From: Actinomycetospora sp.
GTDB taxonomy: Bacteria > Actinomycetota > Actinomycetes > Mycobacteriales > Pseudonocardiaceae
DNA: 6,030 nucleotides
Assembly (NCBI GenBank): GCA_025925615.1
Contig: JAICLN010000263.1
Location: 1-6,030, forward strand
Direction: 5' to 3'
The translations under genes were made by a program, and so were the position numbers. Below, piece by piece: positions 1 to 6,030 of this stretch. The number at the start of each line of letters is the position of its first letter. Position 1 is the stretch's first letter. Below the pieces are notes generated by a model, which had not been told where the DNA came from, searched no databases, and saw only the letters and a program-made list of their open reading frames with translations.

Positions 1-1326
1 GACCCGGTGCTCAAGGGCTTCCTCGCGACGAAGTACGTCACGGTCACCTCCGCGGGCCACGCGAGCGTGCCCGCCCTCATCGTCGGGCAGCCGGTGCGCA
101 CGGCGGGACGGAACCTGCAGCTCTACCTGATCTTCCCGCTGTCGGCCGAGCAGCGGACCCTCGCGCTGATCCAGTCGACCCTCGCCCTGGCCGGGCTGGC
201 CCTGCTGGGCCTGCTTGCGGGCATCTCCAGCATCGTCACCCGCCAGGTGGTCCGGCCGGTGCGGCAGGCCGCCGACGTCGCCGAGCGCTTCGCCGACGGT
301 CACCTCGACGAGCGCATGCCGGTCTACGGCGACGACGAGGTCGCCCGCCTCGCGGAGTCCTACAACGAGATGGCCGCGAGCATCCAGCAGCAGATCCACC
401 AGCTCGAGGAGTTCGGGACGCTGCAGCGCCGCTTTACCTCCGACGTCAGCCACGAGCTGCGGACGCCGCTGACGACGGTGCGGATGGCGGCCGAGGTGCT
501 CCACGACCAGGCCGAGGATCTCGACGCCGTCGCGCAGCGCTCGGCCCAGCTGCTCGTCGACGAGCTGGACCGCTTCGAGTCGCTCCTCGGGGACCTGCTG
601 GAGATCAGCCGGCTGGACGCCGGGGTGGCCGAGCTCGCGATCGAGCGGGTCGACCTGCGCGACATCGTGCGCCGCTCCGCCGAGACCGTCCGGCACCTCG
701 TCGACGAGTCCGCCACCCCGCTCCTGCTCGACCTCACCGAGCCCGCCGAGGCCGAGGTCGACCCGCGCCGCGTCGAACGGATCCTGCGCAACCTGCTGGC
801 CAACGCCGTCGACCACGGCGAGAGCCGGCCGATCGAGGTCCGGGTCGCCGCCGACGACCACGCCGTCGCGATCGTCGTCCGGGACCACGGGATCGGGCTC
901 AAGCCGGGCGAGGCGGGACTGGTGTTCAACCGCTTCTGGCGGGCGGACCCCTCGCGCCAGCGCCGCAGCGGCGGCACCGGCCTCGGGCTGGCGATCAGCC
1001 TCGAGGACGCCCGGCTGCAGGGCGGTTGGCTGCAGGCGTGGGGCGAGACCGACCACGGCTCGGTCTTCCGGCTGACGCTCCCGCGCACCGCGGGCGACCT
1101 GCTGCGCACCAGCCCGCTGCCGCTCATCCCGGTCGCGGGTGCGCCGGCCGACGCCGAACCGGGCGTCCACGAGGCCGCCACCACCACCGGGACGGCGCTG
1201 CCTCCGCCGACCGGCGAGATCCCCCTGACGCGGACCGGCGACGAGGACGAGCCCGACGCCGAGGACGCCGAGCCGGCGGGGGATGACCGGCCGGGCGCGG
1301 TGTCGGGTCGCGGGGAGCCGTGGTGA
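1..1326 (+). CDS. mtrB: MtrB sensor histidine kinase, 3' part (N-terminus outside window)
   Basis: Membrane sensor kinase of the MtrA-MtrB two-component system, which phosphorylates the response regulator MtrA and controls cell wall and division genes in Actinobacteria. The frame is open at base 1, so the first membrane helix and most of the extracellular domain are missing; 441 codons remain, against about 570 residues in M. tuberculosis. Visible in order: the end of the extracellular domain, a hydrophobic membrane helix (about nt 163-237), a HAMP linker (about 241-390), the HisKA dimerisation helix with the phospho-acceptor His at 451-453 in SHELRTPL, and the HATPase domain with N-box ([11 protein letters not shown], about 787-819), G1 box DHGIGL (883-900) and G2 box [10 protein letters not shown] (970-999). 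A Pro/Asp/Glu-rich tail of about 80 residues follows the kinase fold. The stop overlaps lpqB by GTGA, which supports translational coupling. The identity is firm because of the motifs and the lpqB neighbour. Confidence 0.95.
   Translation, partial: DPVLKGFLATKYVTVTSAGHASVPALIVGQPVRTAGRNLQLYLIFPLSAEQRTLALIQSTLALAGLALLGLLAGISSIVTRQVVRPVRQAADVAERFADGHLDERMPVYGDDEVARLAESYNEMAASIQQQIHQLEEFGTLQRRFTSDVSHELRTPLTTVRMAAEVLHDQAEDLDAVAQRSAQLLVDELDRFESLLGDLLEISRLDAGVAELAIERVDLRDIVRRSAETVRHLVDESATPLLLDLTEPAEAEVDPRRVERILRNLLANAVDHGESRPIEVRVAADDHAVAIVVRDHGIGLKPGEAGLVFNRFWRADPSRQRRSGGTGLGLAISLEDARLQGGWLQAWGETDHGSVFRLTLPRTAGDLLRTSPLPLIPVAGAPADAEPGVHEAATTTGTALPPPTGEIPLTRTGDEDEPDAEDAEPAGDDRPGAVSGRGEPW
1312..1317 (+). 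promoter_or_regulatory. Ribosome binding site of lpqB
   Basis: GGGGAG lies inside the end of mtrB. It is 2 nt from GTG 1320 but 5 nt from GTG 1323. The second spacing is workable and also gives the GTGA stop/start overlap with mtrB, so I prefer 1323 as the lpqB start. Confidence 0.6.
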
Positions 1327-3149
1327 GGGCCCGCGCCCTGCTGGCGGCGGTGGTCGGCCTGGTCGCCCTCCTGCTGGCCGGGTGCGCGACGGTGCCGGGG
1401 TCGTCCGACGTGACGGTGCTGCGGCGGGTCGGGGACCCGGCCGAGCCGAGCGCGCCGCCCGGGCCGGCACGGGGCGCGCAGCCGCCGGAGATCGTCCGCG
1501 GCTGGATCCTGGCCTCCGGGGCCACGGCCGAGCGCCACAGCGCGGCGCGCGCGTTCCTCTCGCCGCCCGCCGCCGGATCGTGGGACGACGGGTCCTCGCC
1601 GACCGTGATCTCCGACCGCTTCGACACCGTCTTCTCCCCGGGCAGCGGCGGGCAGTCCGGGACGGCGTCGGTGCACATCCGCGCCGACAAGCTGGGCACC
1701 CTGCGGCCCGACGGCGCGTTCGTCGCCGACCCGGGCACCGTCGACGTCTCGGTCGGGCTGACCGAGAACAACGGGGTCTGGCGCATCTCCGCGCTGCCGC
1801 CGGGCACCATCGTGCGACGCACCGACCTGAAGGCGAACACCCGGCCGGTCCGCATCTGGTTCCTCGCGGCGGTCGGCGGCGCGCCGGTGGGGGAGACCCG
1901 CTACCTGGCGACCAGCCCCGTCCGCTCGGTGCCCGCCCGGGTGCTCGACGAGCTCTTCTCGGGGCCGTCCGACGACCTGCGGGGCGCGGCGCTGTCCGCG
2001 CTGCCGACCGGCGTGCTCCTGCGCTCGGCCGTCGGCACGGCCGCCGACGGGGTCACGACGGTGGACCTCACGCGCGTCGGGCCCGTGGGGGCCCTCGACC
2101 AGGCCCGGCGCGCGGAGATCGCCCAGCAGGTGGTGCTCACCCTCGCGGGCGTGGGCGTCGACCGCGTGCAGATCACCGTCGACGGTGCGCCGCTGCTCGA
2201 CGGCCGCGCCCAGCTCGGCGTCGCCGACGTCCTCGCCGGCCTGCCGCCCGCCGTCCGGGACCGCCAGGACCTGCCCAGCGACCGGACCGCGACCGACGCG
2301 GCGGCGATGTCCCCGGCCGTCGTCGTGACCGGGGGGCGGGTGCGCCCCGTGCCGCTGGACGCGGCCACCGGCACCGACCCGGGGCGGCCGGCGGCCCCCG
2401 ACCTCGTCACCGGCGTCGACGACGCCCGCAGCGCGAGCATGTCGCCCGACGGGCGCGATGTGGCCGTGGTCGGGACCGAGGGGCCGACGATGCGCCTGTC
2501 CGTCGGCCGGGTGGGCGCGGCCGCCGCGCCGACCGCGATCACCGGCACGTCGGTGGGCCGGCCGTCCTGGACCCCGGACGGATCCGAGGTCTGGACCGTC
2601 GTCGACGGCCGGCCGGTGCGGGCGGTGCGCGGCGGGACGTCGGCGGACGCAGCGGTCGTCGCGCCGGTCGGGCTGGACACGACGCCGCTCATGGGCCTCG
2701 CGCCGGTCACGGCCCTGCGGATGTCCCCGGACGGGACGACGCTCGCCCTCGTCACCGGGGGAAGGGTCGTCCTGGCGACGGTGGTGCGCGACGCGGGCGG
2801 CGGCGCGCGGCTCGGGGCCGTGCGCGTGCTACGTCCCGGCCCGGCGGGGGAGGCGCTGGACGGGGTGCTGGACGTGACCTGGTCCCAGACCGGTCGGCTC
2901 GTCGCGGTGGGGTCCGCGGCCGGCCACCCGGTGCAGCTCGCCTCCGCGGACGGGCTCGACCTCGACGACGGGCCCACCACCAACCTGACACCTCCGGTGA
3001 CGTCGGTGGCGGCGGCCCCCGACCGCCCGACGCTCGTCGTCGACCAGGGCGGGCTGTGGTCCCTGCCCGCCGACGGGTCGGACGGCGGGGAGGTCTGGCG
3101 CTCGGTCCCGGGCGGCTCGAACTCCTCGGTCCCCGCCTACCCCGGATAG
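1323..3149 (+). CDS. lpqB: LpqB lipoprotein, MtrB-associated, GerMN and beta-propeller domains
   Basis: Surface lipoprotein which, in mycobacteria, is reported to interact with the extracellular domain of MtrB and to modulate MtrA phosphorylation. The 608-residue product begins with a short positive segment and a hydrophobic stretch ending in the lipobox LLAGC, with the lipidated Cys at residue 21 (codon 1383-1385). After a low-complexity linker come an LpqB N-terminal domain (about 40-165), a GerMN domain (about 175-292, from PVRIWFL to ITVDGAPL) and a C-terminal propeller-like part (about 332-608) with repeated blade motifs such as [35 protein letters not shown] and [12 protein letters not shown]. 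The length fits the family. GTG 1323 is chosen over the adjacent GTG 1320 because of ribosome-site spacing and the GTGA overlap with mtrB; the difference is one residue. It is probably co-transcribed with mtrB. Confidence 0.93.
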   Translation: MRARALLAAVVGLVALLLAGCATVPGSSDVTVLRRVGDPAEPSAPPGPARGAQPPEIVRGWILASGATAERHSAARAFLSPPAAGSWDDGSSPTVISDRFDTVFSPGSGGQSGTASVHIRADKLGTLRPDGAFVADPGTVDVSVGLTENNGVWRISALPPGTIVRRTDLKANTRPVRIWFLAAVGGAPVGETRYLATSPVRSVPARVLDELFSGPSDDLRGAALSALPTGVLLRSAVGTAADGVTTVDLTRVGPVGALDQARRAEIAQQVVLTLAGVGVDRVQITVDGAPLLDGRAQLGVADVLAGLPPAVRDRQDLPSDRTATDAAAMSPAVVVTGGRVRPVPLDAATGTDPGRPAAPDLVTGVDDARSASMSPDGRDVAVVGTEGPTMRLSVGRVGAAAAPTAITGTSVGRPSWTPDGSEVWTVVDGRPVRAVRGGTSADAAVVAPVGLDTTPLMGLAPVTALRMSPDGTTLALVTGGRVVLATVVRDAGGGARLGAVRVLRPGPAGEALDGVLDVTWSQTGRLVAVGSAAGHPVQLASADGLDLDDGPTTNLTPPVTSVAAAPDRPTLVVDQGGLWSLPADGSDGGEVWRSVPGGSNSSVPAYPG

Positions 3150-3166
3150 CCCCTACCCCGGATGGC
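3135..3166 (+). repeat. 16-bp tandem duplication across the lpqB stop
   Basis: Two adjacent 16-bp units, 3135-3150 and 3151-3166, match at 14 of 16 positions, sharing the 12-mer CCTACCCCGGAT. The first unit contains the lpqB stop codon TAG (3147-3149); in the second, the same position reads TGG. The unit length is not a multiple of three. Confidence 0.75.
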
Positions 3167-3180
3167 GCAGCGGACCATCC
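3160..3180 (+). terminator. Weak hairpin after lpqB, possible terminator
   Basis: GGATGG (3160-3165) and CCATCC (3175-3180) form a 6-bp stem with a 9-nt loop, 10 nt after the lpqB stop. There is no T-run, and the stem is short, so this may not stop transcription; comF could be read through from lpqB. Confidence 0.25.
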
Positions 3181-3202
3181 CCACCGGCACCGCGGCCCCG
3201 AG

Positions 3203-3211
3203 TTGTCCACA
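3203..3211 (+). promoter_or_regulatory. DnaA-box-like sequence upstream of comF
   Basis: TTGTCCACA matches the preferred actinobacterial DnaA 9-mer exactly. It stands alone between lpqB and comF; I saw no second good copy nearby, so it is not a replication origin. Binding by DnaA is inferred from sequence only. Confidence 0.4.
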
Positions 3212-3230
3212 GGCGGGACGACGAGGCTGG

Positions 3231-3245
3231 GCGGGCGAGGCCCGC
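3231..3245 (+). repeat. Small perfect hairpin before comF
   Basis: GCGGGC (3231-3236) and GCCCGC (3240-3245) form a 6-bp all-GC stem with the loop GAG. It directly abuts a GGGAG (3246-3250), the only Shine-Dalgarno-like site before comF, which is 14 nt from the GTG start and so poorly placed. The hairpin might bring the two closer or modulate initiation; it could equally be chance in GC-rich DNA. Confidence 0.3.
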
Positions 3246-3264
3246 GGGAGCCAGCCTCGACGGC

Positions 3265-4245
3265 GTGCTCCCACGACTTCTCCAGGCGCTCGTCGACCTC
3301 GTGCTCCCCGCGCCGTGCGGCGGCTGCGGGGCGACGGTGCCGCCCGCCACCGGGCTGTGCGACACCTGCCGGGGCACGCTGCGGCGGCCGCTGGCCGCGC
3401 CGGACCGGCCGGACCTGCCGCCCGCGATGGCGCTGGCGCCGTACACCGGGGTCGCCCGGCACGCCGTCATCGCCTACAAGGAGCGGGGCCGGCGGGACCT
3501 GGCGGTGCCGCTGGCCGCCGCGCTCGGTGCTGCGCTCGACCGGCTCGTCGACGGCGCCGCCCTGCTGGTGCCCGCGCCGTCGCGGGCCGCGGCCGCCCGG
3601 GCCCGCGGCGGTGACCACATGCTGCGCATCGCCCACCGGCTCGCCCGGGACGGGCACGGGCAGGTGGTGCGCGCGCTCGCCCTCTCCCGCCGGGCCCGGG
3701 ACTCGGTGGGCCTCGACGCCCCGGCCCGCGCCGCGAACCTCGCGGCCCACCTGCGGGTCCGTCCGGGCTCGCTCGCCGGTCTGCCGGCGGCGCACGGACC
3801 GGTCGTGCTCCTCGACGACGTGCTGACCACCGGGGCGACCGCGGCCGCCTCGGCCGCCGCCCTGGCCGCGGCGGGCCTGCCCGTCGACCTGGTCCTGGTC
3901 CTCACCGCGGTGGGGGCCCGACGGCCGCGGGTGCCCGGAGGGGCGCCACCACGCGCGGCATCCGGGGTTGTCCCGGCGGACCACGCACTCACCCGCGCGG
4001 CGGGCGCCCCACGCGTCCCACCGCGTACCCCCCGCGTTGGTCCGGACGTGGGATTCCCTCGACCCGGCAGCCGCCCGCTCGACACCTTCCGGACATCCGC
4101 GCGAGTCAGTACCGTGGCGCACCTCACCGGTCTGGCTGACCGAGAGGAGGCGCGAACGCCGTACCGCGACGTCACAGGTCTCCGGGAGGCGCGTCCGCCC
4201 CCTCCCACGACCGGTCTTCTCCACCGAGGACATGGCCCGACGTGA
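3265..4245 (+). CDS. comF: ComF family phosphoribosyltransferase-like protein with anomalous C-terminal extension
   Basis: Member of the ComF family: cytoplasmic proteins with a zinc-binding module and a type I phosphoribosyltransferase fold, needed for DNA uptake in competent bacteria but of unclear role in most Actinobacteria. The start GTG 3265 gives the family-typical N-terminus MLPRLLQALVDLVLP, followed by a four-cysteine zinc site (Cys18, 21, 32, 35) and, near the end of the fold, the PRPP-binding loop VVLLDDVLTTGAT (residues 180-192). The family fold is complete at about residue 214 (VLVLTAVG), yet the frame stays open for about 110 more residues to TGA 4243-4245. A/T-ending codons are 6 of 200 over 3301-3900 but 31 of 114 over 3901-4242, so the extension looks non-coding in composition. 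The other two + frames are also stop-free for over 200 bases there, so no single frameshift restores a normal end. The fold assignment is firm; the true C-terminus is doubtful. Confidence 0.85.
   Translation: MLPRLLQALVDLVLPAPCGGCGATVPPATGLCDTCRGTLRRPLAAPDRPDLPPAMALAPYTGVARHAVIAYKERGRRDLAVPLAAALGAALDRLVDGAALLVPAPSRAAAARARGGDHMLRIAHRLARDGHGQVVRALALSRRARDSVGLDAPARAANLAAHLRVRPGSLAGLPAAHGPVVLLDDVLTTGATAAASAAALAAAGLPVDLVLVLTAVGARRPRVPGGAPPRAASGVVPADHALTRAAGAPRVPPRTPRVGPDVGFPRPGSRPLDTFRTSARVSTVAHLTGLADREEARTPYRDVTGLREARPPPPTTGLLHRGHGPT
4110..4115 (+). promoter_or_regulatory. Possible -10 element of an hpf promoter
   Basis: TACCGT fits the actinobacterial -10 pattern TAnnnT and is the only such hexamer I found between about 3940 and hpf. 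There is no convincing -35 (the best-placed hexamer, TTCCGG at 4087-4092, is poor). If used, it would give a leader of about 170 nt ahead of the hpf GTG. It lies inside the doubtful comF extension. Confidence 0.3.
4126..4228 (+). repeat. Paired direct repeat ACCGGTCT-N5-ACCGAG upstream of hpf
   Basis: The first copy is 4126-4144 and the second 4210-4228. Both have ACCGGTCT, five variable bases, then ACCGAG, so all 14 fixed bases match. Start-to-start distance is 84 bp, close to eight helical turns. Downstream of each copy there is looser similarity (CGnGAACG ... GACGTC), which suggests an old tandem duplication or paired binding sites. Confidence 0.55.
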
Positions 4246-4266
4246 ACGGGCCGCTCGTGACGTCGC
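4166..4266 (+). repeat. Spaced 10-bp perfect inverted repeat in the hpf leader
   Basis: GCGACGTCAC (4166-4175) is the exact reverse complement of GTGACGTCGC (4257-4266), 81 nt apart. Each arm contains the palindrome GACGTC. As RNA the arms could close a long stem ending just before the hpf ribosome site; as DNA they could be two operator copies. No function can be assigned. Confidence 0.5.
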
Positions 4267-4279
4267 TCCTACTTCCCTC

Positions 4280-4284
4280 GGGAG
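4280..4284 (+). promoter_or_regulatory. Ribosome binding site of hpf
   Basis: GGGAG sits 5 nt before GTG 4290. It decides the start: the longer option, GTG 4242, has only GAGGA 11 nt away and would add 16 residues not expected in this family. Confidence 0.65.
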
Positions 4285-4289
4285 TTGAT

Positions 4290-4979
4290 GTGGAGATCGT
4301 CATCTGCGGCCGCAACGTCGAGGTCCCGGAGCACTTCCGCGACCACACGACGGAGAAGCTGGCCCGACTCGGGCGCTACGACCACAAGATCATGAGGCTG
4401 TCCGTAGAGCTCTCGCACGCGAACAACCCGCGCCAGTCCAAGACCTGCCAGGGCATCGAGATCACCGGGCGGGGACGAGGGCCGGTCGTGCGGGCCGTCG
4501 CCTGCGCCGGCGACTTCTACTCCGCACTGGACATGGCTGTGGGACGCATCGAGGAACGCCTGCGGCGCGCGCACGACCGCCGACTGCACAAGGCGGGTCG
4601 CCGCCGCGTCGCGGTCGGAGCGGGAGGCCCCGGTGAGGATCTGCCCTCGTCCGGCGCGGACCTCGACGAGGCCCTGCCCGCACCGCTGCGGGAGGACTCC
4701 ACCGACGACCTGGGAGGGCAGTTCCTGCCACCGGACGCGGTGCCCGCGGCCCGGGAGGCGCTCGACGACCGGTTCGGCCGTGAGGTCGAGGGCGACGGGC
4801 CGGGCCGCATCGTCCGGGTCAAGGAGCACGAGGGCGTGCCGATGACCGTGGACGACGCGCTCTCGCACATGGAGCTCGTCGGTCACGACTTCTTCCTCTT
4901 CTCCGACAAGTCCTCGGGACGCCCGAGCGTGGTCTACCGGCGTCACGGCTACGACTACGGCGTGATCTCGCTGGTCTGA
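4290..4979 (+). CDS. hpf: Long-form ribosome hibernation promoting factor HPF
   Basis: Binds the 30S decoding region of idle ribosomes in stationary phase or starvation and, through its C-terminal domain, pairs or stabilises hibernating ribosomes. The 229-residue product has an N-terminal S30AE (protein Y) domain of about 105 residues, starting [27 protein letters not shown], a charged variable linker (about 106-172), and the conserved C-terminal domain (about 173-229) with the signature [20 protein letters not shown] and ending [13 protein letters not shown]. Both domains and the length fit the long form, such as mycobacterial MPY, whose gene is likewise next to secA1. I start at GTG 4290 because the family N-terminus begins there and a GGGAG site precedes it; GTG 4242, which overlaps the comF stop as GTGA, would give a 245-residue product with an unlikely leader. 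A strong terminator hairpin follows the stop. Confidence 0.93.
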   Translation: MEIVICGRNVEVPEHFRDHTTEKLARLGRYDHKIMRLSVELSHANNPRQSKTCQGIEITGRGRGPVVRAVACAGDFYSALDMAVGRIEERLRRAHDRRLHKAGRRRVAVGAGGPGEDLPSSGADLDEALPAPLREDSTDDLGGQFLPPDAVPAAREALDDRFGREVEGDGPGRIVRVKEHEGVPMTVDDALSHMELVGHDFFLFSDKSSGRPSVVYRRHGYDYGVISLV

Positions 4980-4997
4980 CGCGGCTCCGTCGCGGGA

Positions 4998-5032
4998 CGG
5001 GGGGTTCGGTCGCACGGCGGCCGGACCCCCCG
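4998..5032 (+). terminator. Strong hairpin terminator after hpf
   Basis: Left arm 4998-5011 pairs with right arm 5019-5032 to give a 14-bp stem (12 Watson-Crick and 2 G-U pairs), including a run of six G paired with six C; the loop is 7 nt. It begins 19 nt after the hpf stop. No T-run follows, as is common for actinobacterial terminators. It separates hpf from secA. Confidence 0.7.
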
Positions 5033-5040
5033 CCGCTCGC

Positions 5041-5075
5041 CCCGGTACGCCGCCCCGGGCCGTCGTCGTACCGGG
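5041..5075 (+). repeat. 9-bp perfect inverted repeat before the secA -10
   Basis: CCCGGTACG (5041-5049) and CGTACCGGG (5067-5075) are exact reverse complements with 17 nt between. The repeat covers the position where a -35 would lie for the -10 at 5082, so it could be an operator, or a second hairpin helping the hpf terminator. Confidence 0.5.
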
Positions 5076-5081
5076 CGCGCT

Positions 5082-5087
5082 TACGAT
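5082..5087 (+). promoter_or_regulatory. Probable -10 element of the secA promoter
   Basis: TACGAT fits TAnnnT well and lies between the hpf terminator and secA. Transcription would start near 5092-5095 and leave a leader of about 75 nt. No good -35 hexamer is visible 16-19 bp upstream. Confidence 0.4.
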
Positions 5088-5154
5088 GGGGAGTGCGCAC
5101 GCGGGCACCGACCGTGTGCCGTGGAGCCGATGAGAGCCAGCGACGAGGACGAGC

Positions 5155-5158
5155 GAGG
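5155..5158 (+). promoter_or_regulatory. Ribosome binding site of secA
   Basis: GAGG lies 9 nt before GTG 5168 and 12 nt before the adjacent GTG 5171, which favours 5168. Confidence 0.5.
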
Positions 5159-5167
5159 TCACCCATC

Positions 5168-6030
<863 letters not shown>

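Noticed and set aside
360..1676. 438-codon antisense ORF over mtrB and lpqB
   Set aside because: Spans two coupled sense genes; Ser/Arg-rich low-complexity translation typical of a shadow.
1283..3826. 847-codon + strand ORF across lpqB and comF
   Set aside because: It is a shadow frame: Arg/Gly/Pro-rich translation without domains, overlapping two well-recognised genes in other frames.
3901..4245. A single frameshift as the cause of the long comF tail
   Set aside because: Neither alternative frame has a stop near the end of the fold (the nearest I found is TGA at 4137), so an indel would not restore a normal ComF length.
3968..4288. 106-codon + strand ORF between comF and hpf
   Set aside because: No ribosome site, no recognisable domain, and it overlaps the doubtful comF tail; only its last 18 codons are noted separately as a possible leader ORF.
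4269..5162. 297-codon antisense ORF over hpf
   Set aside because: Opposes a clear HPF gene; the translation shows no recognisable domain and arises from the G/C third-position bias.

Overview
The window is very GC-rich and all genes lie on the + strand, in the order mtrB - lpqB - comF - hpf - secA. This matches the conserved actinobacterial block found in Mycobacterium tuberculosis (mtrA-mtrB-lpqB ... comF-like - ribosome hibernation factor - secA1). The organism is therefore a high-GC Actinomycete. The proteins have a Pseudonocardiales-like flavour, but I cannot fix the genus from the sequence alone. Coding third positions are almost all G or C, so long stop-free shadow frames occur on both strands and carry no weight.

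Layout. 1-1326 is the 3' part of the sensor kinase gene mtrB (its start is upstream of the window), coupled by a GTGA overlap to lpqB (1323-3149), a lipoprotein thought to act with MtrB at the cell surface. A 115-bp gap follows, holding a 16-bp tandem duplication, a perfect actinobacterial DnaA-box sequence and a small hairpin. Then comes comF (3265-4245), a phosphoribosyltransferase-fold protein with an oddly long C-terminus whose codon use looks non-coding. The long-form hibernation promoting factor hpf follows; I start it at GTG 4290, not at the longer GTG 4242. A strong hairpin terminator closes hpf. A 190-bp leader with a -10-like element and an inverted repeat precedes secA (5168 onward), which runs off the right edge.

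How the genes work together. MtrB and LpqB belong to one envelope and cell-division signalling module (MtrA, the response regulator, would lie just upstream). HPF inactivates ribosomes as 100S or hibernating 70S particles in slow growth. SecA1 drives general protein export. ComF is of uncertain role outside competent bacteria. These genes are conserved neighbours but probably form at least three transcription units: mtrB-lpqB (perhaps with comF), hpf, and secA.

I do not see a new defence, mobile or biosynthetic system. The most interesting unexplained sequence is the region from about 3940 to 4289, before hpf. Although nominally inside comF, it behaves like regulatory DNA: its codon bias collapses, it carries paired direct repeats 84 bp apart, a spaced 10-bp inverted repeat, an orphan strong Shine-Dalgarno sequence and a possible 18-codon leader ORF.
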